Assembly: GCA_963844435.1 (NCBI GenBank)
Contig: CAWJOG010000002.1
Coordinates: 372,001 to 436,000, forward strand
Source: JBDSLU01 sp963844435
GTDB taxonomy: Bacteria; Acidobacteriota; Vicinamibacteria; Vicinamibacterales; Vicinamibacteraceae
DNA: 64,000 nt
Direction: 5' to 3'
A model generated the notes under the pieces. That model saw only the letters and a list, made by a program, of their open reading frames with translations. It made no database searches and had not been told where the DNA came from. The position numbers and the translations under genes are program-made. How positions within the stretch are numbered: position 1 is the first letter of the stretch; every line of letters begins with the position of its first letter. Below are positions 54,667 to 63,189 of the stretch, one piece after another.

Positions 54667-54960
54667 TCATCACAGCTGGCGAAGTCTCGCAGTGACGGCG
54701 ATCGTTCGCGCCCGGGAGCCGCTGACGTTCGGCTCGCACATCGGTGAGCGTCAGGCAGCGGATACCTGACACGCGGCCGGTGAGGAGATTTGCGCGGGCT
54801 CGGGATTTTCACTCCCTTCGTGAGGCGGATGCTGCGCGCGAATGCTGCCTGCCGCACGGTCCATCTTGCGCTTGGCAGCCGCGGCTCCACTTCGAGGGCG
54901 GATATGTCGGCACCTCGCTTGCAGCGGAGAGAAGCGTCGGCCTTCACGAGAGGAGTCGCC

Positions 54961-55885
54961 ATGTCCCGCCTCACCCATCGCTGGATGATCAGCGTCGTCA
55001 CCGCGCTGCTGGCCGCGCCGGTCCTCGGGATGGGCGGCGCCGAATCGCAGACCCCACGCACGCCGCCCCCGGCCAGCGAGCCTGCGCGCCACCCACCGGA
55101 TCAGGATCACCAGGCGCAGCCTCGGTCGCCGACGCCGCCTCTGCGTCAGCCGGAGCGGCAGCCGCTCCCCGCGCCTCCCGTGATGGTACGCGGCAACGTT
55201 TTTATTGGAGGCTACTTCTACGACCCGGCGTTCGGTCCCTACCCGTGGTGGCCCGAGGGGTACTACGCGGTACTGGTACGTGCCGGTCTTCGACGTGCGT
55301 GCCGTGCTGCGGCTCAAGGCGACGCCGGACGACGCCGCGGTCTACGTCGACGGCTTCTATGCCGGCCTGGTCGACGACTTCGATGGGGTCTTCCAGGGAT
55401 TGCCCCTGCCCCCCGGCGGACATCGTTTGCGTTTCTACCGGCCAGGCTACAGATCACAGAGCCGGAACATCTACCTGGGCGTGGGATCGACGTTCACCCT
55501 CCGTGCGGCGCTCGAGCCGATCGGTGCTGGCGAGCAGTCGGAGTTTCCGCCGGCGGCCGATCGCGTCCCGTCACCGCCCCCGGGCAGTTTTCGCGTGCCA
55601 GTGGTCAGATGGCCCAGCAGCACCACAGCCGCGTCCTTGGGCGGACGCGCGGTGCGGGCCCCGATGGGCTGGCTCGACGTGCGGGTACAACCGTCCGGCG
55701 CTGCAGTCACGATCGACGGTGAGCGCTGGCTGACGTCGGATCCCGAGCACGTGGTGGTCGATCTCCCGGAAGGAACGCATCGCGTGACCATCGTGGCTCC
55801 CGGCTTCGTGTCCGCCGATTTCGAAGTAGCGATCGTGGACGGCGACCGTCAGCCGATCACCGTGAGTCTGGTCCCGGAGACGTGA
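54961..55885 (+). CDS. PEGA-domain secreted protein; frameshift near 55272
   Basis: About 307 residues. ATG 54961 has GAGAGGAG upstream. A signal peptide (MSRLTHRWMISVVTALLAAP) is followed by a Pro/Gln-rich linker, then IGGYFYDPAFGPYPWWPEGYY; one extra base near 55272 shifts to YWYVPVFDVRAVLRLKATPDDAAVYVDGFYAGLVDDFDG, a first PEGA repeat, and a second, GWLDVRVQPSGAAVTIDGERW with GTHRVTIVAPGF. PEGA domains are surface or periplasmic modules of unknown ligand. Both repeats are intact in the corrected frame. Confidence 0.82.
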
Positions 55886-56131
55886 GGTGGGACGGGCCCT
55901 CAGGAGCAGACGATGGCATTTGTACGCGTTGCATGGTGGACCCTCTACGAGCAGTTGGCGGCCCTGCCGGTGACGCACGACCCGGGCCCAATTTCTGGGG
56001 TGCGGCGCCTACACCGTTGAACGCCTCACAGCCGTTCGGCGATCCAGTGTCCAATCCGTTGCAGCGCCGCGGCCCAATCCGGCGCCAGCTCCTCGGATCG
56101 CGCCAGGTTGATCTGCCGAAACACCGCGCGC

Positions 56132-57181
56132 CTAGGGCTTGATCGCGACCTTCACCGCGCCGTCCTTGCGCGACTCGAAGGTTTCGAGCGCGGTCGCGAA
56201 TTCGGCGAGCGGGAAGCGGTGCGTGAGCAGCGGCGTGAGGTCGACGCGGCCGTTGACGAGCAGCGCGAGCGCCGCCTCCGCCGTGTTGGGGTTGGCGCGA
56301 TCGCCGACGATCTCGATCTCGTCGAGCACGATGCGCCGCATCGGGAGCTGAGGCTCCTCGATCGGGATGCCGATCACCGACACGACGCCGCCCTTCGCCG
56401 CGGCCAGGCAGCAGTCCCGGATCGACTGCGCGGTGCCGGCGCATTCGAGGACCGCGGGCACGCCGAGGCCGTCGGTCATCTCGCGGATGCGCTCGACGAC
56501 CTTCGCCTGGCGATAGTCGATCGGCAGCGCGCCGAGCTTCTCGGCGAGCGCGAGCCGCGCGCCCGATCCGACGGCCAGGATGCGGCCGGCGCCGAGCGCC
56601 TTGCCGACCAGGATCGCCATCAGGCCCTGCGGGCCGGTGCCCATGACCAGCAGGTCGTCGCCGGGCTGAAGCCGGCTGCGCTTGACGGTGTAGAGCGCGA
56701 TGCTCAGGGGATCGACGCACGCGGACAGCTCGAGATCGAAGCCGACCGGCACGCGCACGAGGCTCTTGACCGATGCCTTGACGTAGTCGGCGTAGGCGCC
56801 CGGCGTGATGTGGCCGTACTGCCGGTGGCCGGTCTCGGGCCGGCCGTAGTTCAGGCACAGGTTGTAGCGGCCGCGGAGGCAGTTGCGGCAGACGCCGCAG
56901 CCGCAATGCGAGATGGCGCAGACGCGGTCGCCGGCCTTCCAGCCCAGGTTCGTCGCGCGCGTGCCGGCATCCACCACTTCCGCCGACCACTCGTGGCCCG
57001 GGATGAACGGGAACGACGGCGGCCAGAAGCCCGGGTAGTCACCGTTGATGATGTGCGGGTCGGTGCCGCAGATGAACGTCGTGTGCACCTTGCACAGGAC
57101 GTCGTCGGGGTCGAGCGCGGCCGGCACCGGCACGTCCTCGACGGCGAACTGGCGCGGCGCGCGCAGCACCAACGCGCGCAT
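56132..57181 (-). CDS. Zinc-dependent alcohol dehydrogenase (MDR superfamily)
   Basis: 349 residues. Catalytic-zinc ligands Cys (FICGTDPHIINGDYP) and HE (FIPGHEWSAEVVDAG) and the structural-zinc Cys set CGCGVCRNCLRGRYNLC are present. NAD(P)-binding GTGPQGLMAILVGKALGAGRILAVG follows. Segment MRALVLRAPRQFAVEDVPVP marks the usual N-terminus; GTG 57199 would add six residues. The Tyr/Leu-rich segment IALYTVKRSRLQPG and the neighbourhood suggest oxidation of a polyol, sugar alcohol or hydroxy acid. Last gene of the cluster. Confidence 0.92.
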   Translation of the reverse strand: MRALVLRAPRQFAVEDVPVPAALDPDDVLCKVHTTFICGTDPHIINGDYPGFWPPSFPFIPGHEWSAEVVDAGTRATNLGWKAGDRVCAISHCGCGVCRNCLRGRYNLCLNYGRPETGHRQYGHITPGAYADYVKASVKSLVRVPVGFDLELSACVDPLSIALYTVKRSRLQPGDDLLVMGTGPQGLMAILVGKALGAGRILAVGSGARLALAEKLGALPIDYRQAKVVERIREMTDGLGVPAVLECAGTAQSIRDCCLAAAKGGVVSVIGIPIEEPQLPMRRIVLDEIEIVGDRANPNTAEAALALLVNGRVDLTPLLTHRFPLAEFATALETFESRKDGAVKVAIKP

Positions 57182-57203
57182 CGAACTCGGAAGAGCCACG
57201 ACC

Positions 57204-58028
57204 TTAGTCCTCGGTGAGGGCGACGGCGCGTATCGGCGAGCCGCAGCCGTTCCTGATCTTGAGCGGCAGGCCGACGAACGTGAAGGCACGCTTCGGGATC
57301 AGGTCGATGTTGCGCAGGCTTTCGATGTTCAGCACCCCGCGCTCGCGGCACATCATGTGGACCGGCTGGATCATCCGCACCGCGACCTCGTTGAACGAGT
57401 CGACGCTCGGCGCGTCGGCGCCGACGCAGATGACGCCCTGATCGGCCAGCCAGTGCGCGGCTTCGCCGTCGAGGCCGGGGTAGTCGCGGATGTACTCGAA
57501 CGGCGCCGTCTCGAACTTCCGGTACCAGCCGGTGTGGTAGAGGAACACCGAACCCGGCTTGATCGACAGCTGCTGTTCGGCGAGCTGCGCTTCGATCTCG
57601 GCCTTGCCGATGTAGCCGTTCGGCTCCTTGTGCGCGAAGTCGAGCCACACGCCGGGCGCCATGTGCCAGGCCAGCGGCGTCTTGTCGATCGGCCGCGCGC
57701 CGTGCTCGGGCACGATGTGGCTGATCGAGTCGCAGTGCGTCGACGTGTGGCCGCACACCGTGAACGCCACCACCTCGTAGGAATACGGCGGCTTGGTCAG
57801 CCCGAATTTCTGCACGTCGTCGTGGCTCAGGTGCTGCCACATCACCGTGCGCTGGTGCCCCTTGAAGGTCGGATTGCCGGTGCTGATGTCGTTGGTCAGG
57901 TCGGTCGCCGTGCAGGTGCGGCCGAGGATCTCGACCTTGGCGTGGACCGCCGGCGGCGGGCAGTCGACCATCCGCGGATACGTCTGGCGGACGCGCGCTT
58001 CCGCCTCGGGGGTCCAGTCGGCTCGCAC
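57204..58028 (-). CDS. Cyclase family protein (kynurenine formamidase-like)
   Basis: 274 residues. The cyclase-family metal motif is HTSTHCDSISHIVPEHGARPIDKTP, and VFLYHTGWYRKFETAPFEYIRDYPGLDGEAAHWLADQGVICVGADAPSVD contains the conserved Gly-Leu-Asp and Asp-x-Pro-Ser-Val-Asp stretches. This family hydrolyses formamides or lactone-like bonds, so a lactonase step after the dehydrogenase reaction is plausible. It is four bases downstream of the SDR gene. Confidence 0.88.
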   Translation of the reverse strand: MRADWTPEAEARVRQTYPRMVDCPPPAVHAKVEILGRTCTATDLTNDISTGNPTFKGHQRTVMWQHLSHDDVQKFGLTKPPYSYEVVAFTVCGHTSTHCDSISHIVPEHGARPIDKTPLAWHMAPGVWLDFAHKEPNGYIGKAEIEAQLAEQQLSIKPGSVFLYHTGWYRKFETAPFEYIRDYPGLDGEAAHWLADQGVICVGADAPSVDSFNEVAVRMIQPVHMMCRERGVLNIESLRNIDLIPKRAFTFVGLPLKIRNGCGSPIRAVALTED

Positions 58029-58031
58029 GGC

Positions 58032-58784
58032 CTACTTCCCTTCCCAGCCGCCGTCGACGAACAGCGACTGCCCCGTCACGTAGCGGGCTTCGTCCGAGGC
58101 GAAGAACGCCGCGACGCTGCCGATCTCGCGCGGCTGGCCGGGACGGCCCATCGAGATCTGCGCCAGCACCACCGGCAGGATGTCCTTGTCGTTCAGCACC
58201 CACGACGTCATGTCGGTCTCGATCAGGCCGGGGTGGATGCAGTTCACGCGGATGCCGGACGGCGTCATCTCGGCCGACATGTTGCGCGTCAGCGCTTCCA
58301 TCCCGAGCTTGGTCGGCGCGTAGTGCGTGCGCCCGGGCAGCACCTTGGCCGCCTGGATCGAGCCGATGTTGACGATGCTCGCGGTGCGCTTCGCCTCGAC
58401 GACGCGACGGCAGACGATCTGCGAACACAGCCAGGCGCCGCGCAGGTTGGTGTCGACGAGCCGCGTCCACTGATCGTCGGTCAGCTCGAGGAACGGGACG
58501 ATCGTCTCGATCCCGGCATTGTTGACGAGGATGTCGATCGGACCGAGGCTGTCCCAGGCGGTGGCGATCGCCTGCTCCATCTGATCGCGCCGGCCGACGT
58601 CGCCGGTCACCGCGATGGCACGGCGCCCCTTCGCTTTCACCAGGTCGACCACCGCCGCGGCCGCTGCGCCGTCGAGGTCGTTGATGGCGACGTCGGCGCC
58701 TTCCTCGGCGAACACTTCCGCGATGCCCCGCCCGATGCCACGGCCCGCGCCCGTGACGAACGCCACTTTGCCTCTGAGTTTCAG
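58032..58784 (-). CDS. Short-chain dehydrogenase/reductase
   Basis: About 250 residues. LRGKVAFVTGAGRGIGRGIAE (GxxxGxG), DILVNNAGIETIVPF, SIVNIGSIQAAKVLPGRTHYAPTKLGMEAL (Ser-Tyr-x-x-x-Lys, with Ser at GSI), VNCIHPGLIETDM. A CTG codon at 58784, five bases after GGGAGGG, restores the canonical N-terminus (xKLRGKVAF); GTG 58766 would delete the first residues. It is tightly packed between the epimerase and the cyclase and is part of the IclR cluster. Confidence 0.92.
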   Translation of the reverse strand: MKLRGKVAFVTGAGRGIGRGIAEVFAEEGADVAINDLDGAAAAAVVDLVKAKGRRAIAVTGDVGRRDQMEQAIATAWDSLGPIDILVNNAGIETIVPFLELTDDQWTRLVDTNLRGAWLCSQIVCRRVVEAKRTASIVNIGSIQAAKVLPGRTHYAPTKLGMEALTRNMSAEMTPSGIRVNCIHPGLIETDMTSWVLNDKDILPVVLAQISMGRPGQPREIGSVAAFFASDEARYVTGQSLFVDGGWEGK

Positions 58785-58821
58785 GGTGCCCTCCCGCGAT
58801 CGCCGCCGTTCCGGTGACGAC

Positions 58822-59734
58822 CTACGACCGGAACGTGTAGCCCAAGCCCGCCATGGCGGCCTTGTTGATCCGCGCCGCCTCGAGCGGCGTGTGCGGCGGG
58901 TTCGGCGACGGATCGAGCTCGCACATGATCATCAGGTCGTTGCCCGACGATTCGAGCAGCGACGCGAGCCCGGCGACGTCCACCTTGCCCTTGCCGAGAG
59001 GACAGTACCCCAAGTAGTCCGGCCCGCCGTCGAAATCCTTCATGTGCACGTGGCGGACGGCCGGCAGGAAGTCCTTCACCACCTTGACCGGATCGACGCC
59101 GCCCTTCTGCAGCTGGCCGACGTCCGGCCCGAACTTCACGTAGCGGGTGTCCACCGCCTCCATCGTCGCGTAGGTCTCGTCGCGCGTCTCGATACAGGTG
59201 CCGGTGTGCTGGTGCAGCGCGCCGACGACGCCGATGTCGGCGAGCGCCTTGCACATCTCGTTCAGCGACGCGACGATGTTGGCCTTGTGCTCGGCGAACT
59301 GGAACGCCGGGCGCTTGACGTTGTTCGGGCCGATGACGGCGACCGATCCGCCGGCGGCCTTGATCAACTGCCCCCACCGCACCAGCTTCGCGACCTCGTC
59401 CTGCCGCTTGGCTGTGTCCATCAGATCCACCGGGCAGTAGGCCGACTGCAGCGGCACCTGCGCGGCGTCGAGCAGCTTCTTCAGGCCGCCCTGCTTGTCC
59501 CAGAACTCGAGCACGTTGCCGAACGACTCGTAGCCCGCGAAGCCCAGGCTGCCCACGTCCTTGATCGCCTGCTCGGCGTCGGTCGGCTTGAAGCCCCAGG
59601 TGATGCCGGTGTGGCCCACCTTGAGCCGCTTGCCCTGGAACGCCTGCAGCGCGCCGCCGGAGCAGCGCCGCGGCGGCCGCGCCGAGCGCGAGGGAACGGG
59701 TGAAGGTGCGACGGGTGACAGCGGGGATGGCCAT
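58822..59734 (-). CDS. Sugar phosphate isomerase/epimerase-like TIM barrel, exported; frameshift near 59660
   Basis: About 304 residues. The start MAIPAVTRRTFTRSLALGAAAAALL is a Tat-like or Sec signal. After one base shift near 59660 the frame reads ALQAFQGKRLKVGHTGITWGFK, then the xylose-isomerase-like barrel: ALHQHTGTCIETRDE, YVKFGPDVGQLQKGG, VRHVHMKDFDGGPDYLG and MIMCELDPSPN, where the Glu, Asp and His metal ligands are found. Family members isomerise keto sugars. Exported forms near PQQ dehydrogenases are frequent in Acidobacteriota and Planctomycetota. Confidence 0.88.
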
Positions 59735-59745
59735 GGAAACGTCCT

Positions 59746-62187
59746 CTATCGCGCGGCCGCCGACGCGGCCGCCGGGCGCTCGGGGAGCGCGAACACGACG
59801 TACGCGCTCGGGCCGTTCGGCTCGCCGTCGGCCTGCGTCCAGGGGCCGCCTTCACGCGAGGCCTTGCCCCACGTCAGGCCGGTCGTCGCGCAGACGACCA
59901 GGTACTGGCGGCCGTTGATCTCGTACATCGCGGGGATGCCTTCCGAGCCGCGCGGCAGCGAGCCAGTCCACAGCACGGCGCCGGTCTCGGCGTCGAAGGC
60001 GCGGACGTGGCCGTCCTTCGCGGTCGCGAACAGCAGGCCGGTCGACGTCACGATCATGCCCATCCGCTGGCCGCCGCGCGGCACGCCGGTGTCGGTGGCA
60101 CCGAGGCCCGCGGCCATCTGATCGACGCCGAGCGGCTTCTGCCACGTGATGGCGCCGGTGTTCAGGTCGTAGGCGGTGATCTGCGCCCAGCGGCCCTTCA
60201 TGATGTACGGGAAGCCGAGGCCGTAGCCGGTGTAGTAGCGCGACGTCGGGACGTCGACACCCTCCGGATACGGCGCGCCGCCCGGACGGAAGCCCGGGCC
60301 CGGCCGGACGTCGAGGCCGCCCGGCGCGCCGCCGGTGGCGACGACAGGGCCATCGGGCGTGGGCGCCGGCGCCGGCGCGCCTGGACCGGCCGCGCCAGGG
60401 AGCGCCCCCGCCGCGGGTGGCGCGTTCGGACTGGCGCCGGGCGCCGCGGCCGCGTCGGTGACGAAGCCCCAGAGCGCCCGCATCGCCTCGTCGTCGGTCG
60501 ACGGGAACGCCGGCATGTGACCGCGGCCGACCAGCACGATCTGGCGGAAGTCGTCGTACTTCTGGCGCGTGCCGAGGCCGAGCAGCGTCGGCGCCGTCGG
60601 CGATCCGGCGCGATCCGGCCCATGGCAGGCCTGGCACTGCTGCGCGTAGACGCCGCGCCCGCGCTGTTCCGGCGCGCCGGCGCGGGCCGCCGCCGGCTGG
60701 TTGAAGTTCGGCGGGGTCTCGGAGAGCTTGTAGAACGACGGGAAGTCCTGGCTGATGACGTAGACCAGGCCTTTCGCCGGATACGCGGCGGTGTTGCCCC
60801 AGTTGGCGCCGCCCACGGCGCCGGGGACCGCGATGGTCTCGTGCTCGGTCGAGAGCGGCGCGAACAGCCCGCTCCGCGCCTTCTTCAGCCGCTCGGTCCA
60901 GGACGCCCGCTCGGCGTCGGTGAGGAACAGCGGCGTCAGATCGTCGACGGTCATCTGCTGCCGCGCGAACGGCGCCGGCTTCGTGGGAAACGGCTGCGTC
61001 GGCCAGGTCTGCTCGCCCGGCACGGTGCTCTTCTCGATCGCCCGCTCCTCGATGGGCCACAGCGGCGTGCCGGTCACGCGATCGAACACGAACAGGAAGC
61101 CGTGCTTGGCGGCCAGCGCCACGGCATCGATCGCCTTGCCGTCGTGCTTGACGGTGACCAGCTGCGGCGCCGCGGTGAGGTCGTAGTCCCACAGATCGTG
61201 ATGCACGACCTGGTAGTGCCACTTGCGCTTGCCGGTGCGCGCGTCGAGCGCGATCAGCGAGTTCGCGTAGAGGTTGCTGCCGATGCGATCGGCGCCGTAG
61301 TAGTCGTAGGTCGGCGAGCCGGTCGGAAAGTAGGCGATGCCGCGGCGCGCGTCGATCGAGATCTCGCCCCAGGTGTTGGCGCCGCCGACGTACTTCCAGG
61401 CGTCCTTGGGCCACGTCTCGTAGCCCTCCTCGCCGGGGTGCGGCACGGTGTGGAACGCCCACACCATCTTGCCGGTGATGACGTCGAACGCCCGCAGGGT
61501 GCCCGGCGCCGACAGGTAACCTTCGCCGGGCGCGGAGCCGAGCAGCAACAGGTTCTCGAAGATCTTGCCCGGCGTGCCCGACTGCACGCGGCCGACCAGG
61601 GCGGGGTCGCGGCCGACGCCCTCGCGCAGGTCGACGAGGCCGTCGTTGCCGAACGTCAGGATCGACTTGCCGGTGGCGGCGTCGATGGCCTGGAGGTTGT
61701 TGTTGATCTGGAAGATCAGCCGGCGTTCGCGGCCGTCGGAGCTCTCCCAGTAGTTGATGCCGCGCCGGGCGATGCCGCGCAGCCCGGCGTGGATCCACAG
61801 CTCCTTGCCGGTGGTCGCGTCGAGCGCGACGAGCGACTGGTTCTTCGCCAGCACGTACATCGTGGTGCCGACGACGATGGGATTGAACTGGTAGACGTTG
61901 TTGTCGCCGACCGGGTAGGTCCACGCCACCGTGAGCGCGGCGACGTTCTTCGGCGTGATCTGCGTGAGGTCGACGAACTTCGACGAGTCGGGGCCGCCGC
62001 CGTAGTCCTCCCATTGCGAGGACGCCTTGGCCGCGGCCCCCGGCACGCGCGCGGGCCGGCGCTCCTGCGTCTGCGCCAGCAGCGTGCCGACGACGGCGAC
62101 TCCCGTGCACGCGACGAGCGCGGCGTGACGGGCGCGCGAGTGACGCGCGGCGGGCGGGATGGCGGACGGAGCGAGGTCAGGCGACAT
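59746..62187 (-). CDS. PQQ-dependent dehydrogenase with internal cytochrome c domain
   Basis: 813 residues. Signal segment ALVACTGVAVVGTLLAQTQ; PQQ propeller repeats (DLTQITPKNVAALTVAWTYPVGDN, TLRAFDVITGKMVWAFHTVPH, TYDYYGADRIGSNLYANSLIALDARTGKRKWHYQVVHHDLWDYD). A cytochrome c motif CQACHGPDRAGS with distal Met region GHMPAFPSTDDEAMRALWG is inserted near residue 520, followed by an Ala/Pro-rich linker, then the last blades (DLNTGAITWQKPLGVDQMAAGLGA, RAFDAETGAVLWTGSLPRGS, YLVVCATTG). It resembles quinoprotein glucose/alcohol dehydrogenases working in the periplasm, with electron transfer to the heme. Its neighbours suggest sugar oxidation. Confidence 0.93.
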   Translation of the reverse strand: MSPDLAPSAIPPAARHSRARHAALVACTGVAVVGTLLAQTQERRPARVPGAAAKASSQWEDYGGGPDSSKFVDLTQITPKNVAALTVAWTYPVGDNNVYQFNPIVVGTTMYVLAKNQSLVALDATTGKELWIHAGLRGIARRGINYWESSDGRERRLIFQINNNLQAIDAATGKSILTFGNDGLVDLREGVGRDPALVGRVQSGTPGKIFENLLLLGSAPGEGYLSAPGTLRAFDVITGKMVWAFHTVPHPGEEGYETWPKDAWKYVGGANTWGEISIDARRGIAYFPTGSPTYDYYGADRIGSNLYANSLIALDARTGKRKWHYQVVHHDLWDYDLTAAPQLVTVKHDGKAIDAVALAAKHGFLFVFDRVTGTPLWPIEERAIEKSTVPGEQTWPTQPFPTKPAPFARQQMTVDDLTPLFLTDAERASWTERLKKARSGLFAPLSTEHETIAVPGAVGGANWGNTAAYPAKGLVYVISQDFPSFYKLSETPPNFNQPAAARAGAPEQRGRGVYAQQCQACHGPDRAGSPTAPTLLGLGTRQKYDDFRQIVLVGRGHMPAFPSTDDEAMRALWGFVTDAAAAPGASPNAPPAAGALPGAAGPGAPAPAPTPDGPVVATGGAPGGLDVRPGPGFRPGGAPYPEGVDVPTSRYYTGYGLGFPYIMKGRWAQITAYDLNTGAITWQKPLGVDQMAAGLGATDTGVPRGGQRMGMIVTSTGLLFATAKDGHVRAFDAETGAVLWTGSLPRGSEGIPAMYEINGRQYLVVCATTGLTWGKASREGGPWTQADGEPNGPSAYVVFALPERPAAASAAAR

Positions 62188-62379
62188 CTTGGGCAGCCGT
62201 TTCCCGTCGGCCCCGGCAGGCGCCGTTCAATCCTGGAAGGATCGTCCGACCGCCCGGCCCGAGCGTGTGCGTATCGTGCAATGGGTTGTGCGCGGCGATC
62301 GTATGTTCGGCCGCGCGAACGAGTCAAGCGCAGTATGCAGCCCGCCGACGCGCGCGTGCAGAGCGCGGCCGCCAACCAA

Positions 62380-63156
62380 CTACGCGCCGAGGGTGACGCT
62401 GATCGCCCGCGCCGTGTCCATCACCTGCCGGGCGGCAAGGGGCCAGCGGCTCTTCGGGAAGCGCGTCGACGGCGCGGAGATGCCGATCGACGCGACGACG
62501 GTGCCGGCCTGATCGCGGATCGGCGCCGCCACGCAGCGCACTTCTTCCATGTACTCGCCGTCGTCCGCGGTGTAGCCGTCGGCGCGCGCCAGCGCCAGCG
62601 CCTTGACCAGCTTGTCGAGCCCGGTGATGGTGCGACGCGAATGCGCCTGCAGCGGACCGGCGCCAAGCGTGGCGCGCAGGTCGGCGACGTCGAAGTCGAG
62701 GATGAGCGCCTTGCCGTGCGCGGTGCAGTAGAGCGGCACGAACTCGCCGGTCTGCCCGGACACGGCGACGACCTGATCGGGCGACGCGTGATGATCGATG
62801 AACAGCGCCTGCCCGCCCTCACGCACTGCGAGGTGCGCGGTTTCCCCGGTCCTGATCCCGAGCTGGCGCAGGTGCTCGTGGCAGAGCGGGATGAACGTGC
62901 TCTGTCCGTACTTGCGCGACAGCCGCCACGCCGAGGGGCCGAGGATGTAGTCCTTGCGGCCCTTCGGGTTGGCCAGGAAGCGGCGCCGGCGCAGCGTGTT
63001 GGCCAGCCGGAACACGCTGCTGCGATCGATGCCCAGCAGGTCGGTCAGCTGCTTGAGCGGCACCGGCTCCGGCGATTCCGCGACCGCCTCGAGAATGGAG
63101 AGGCCGCGGCCGAGGCTCTGGATCGACGGCGTCTCGCTGGCGTCGCGTTTGGCCAT
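62380..63156 (-). CDS. IclR-family transcriptional regulator
   Basis: 258 residues. N-terminal HTH: IQSLGRGLSILEAVAESPEPVPLKQLTDLLGIDRSSVFRLANTLRRRRFL. The C-terminal effector domain has GETAHLAVREGGQALFIDHHAS, LYCTAHGKALILDFD and EEVRCVAAPIRDQAGTVVASIGISAPSTRF. It probably represses or activates the downstream catabolic operon in response to a sugar acid or aromatic ligand. About 190 bp separate it from the PQQ dehydrogenase; the region has no clear dyad. Confidence 0.94.
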   Translation of the reverse strand: MAKRDASETPSIQSLGRGLSILEAVAESPEPVPLKQLTDLLGIDRSSVFRLANTLRRRRFLANPKGRKDYILGPSAWRLSRKYGQSTFIPLCHEHLRQLGIRTGETAHLAVREGGQALFIDHHASPDQVVAVSGQTGEFVPLYCTAHGKALILDFDVADLRATLGAGPLQAHSRRTITGLDKLVKALALARADGYTADDGEYMEEVRCVAAPIRDQAGTVVASIGISAPSTRFPKSRWPLAARQVMDTARAISVTLGA

Positions 63157-63189
63157 TCGCGGCTCAGGATAGCAGGCCTGCCCTTCTGT

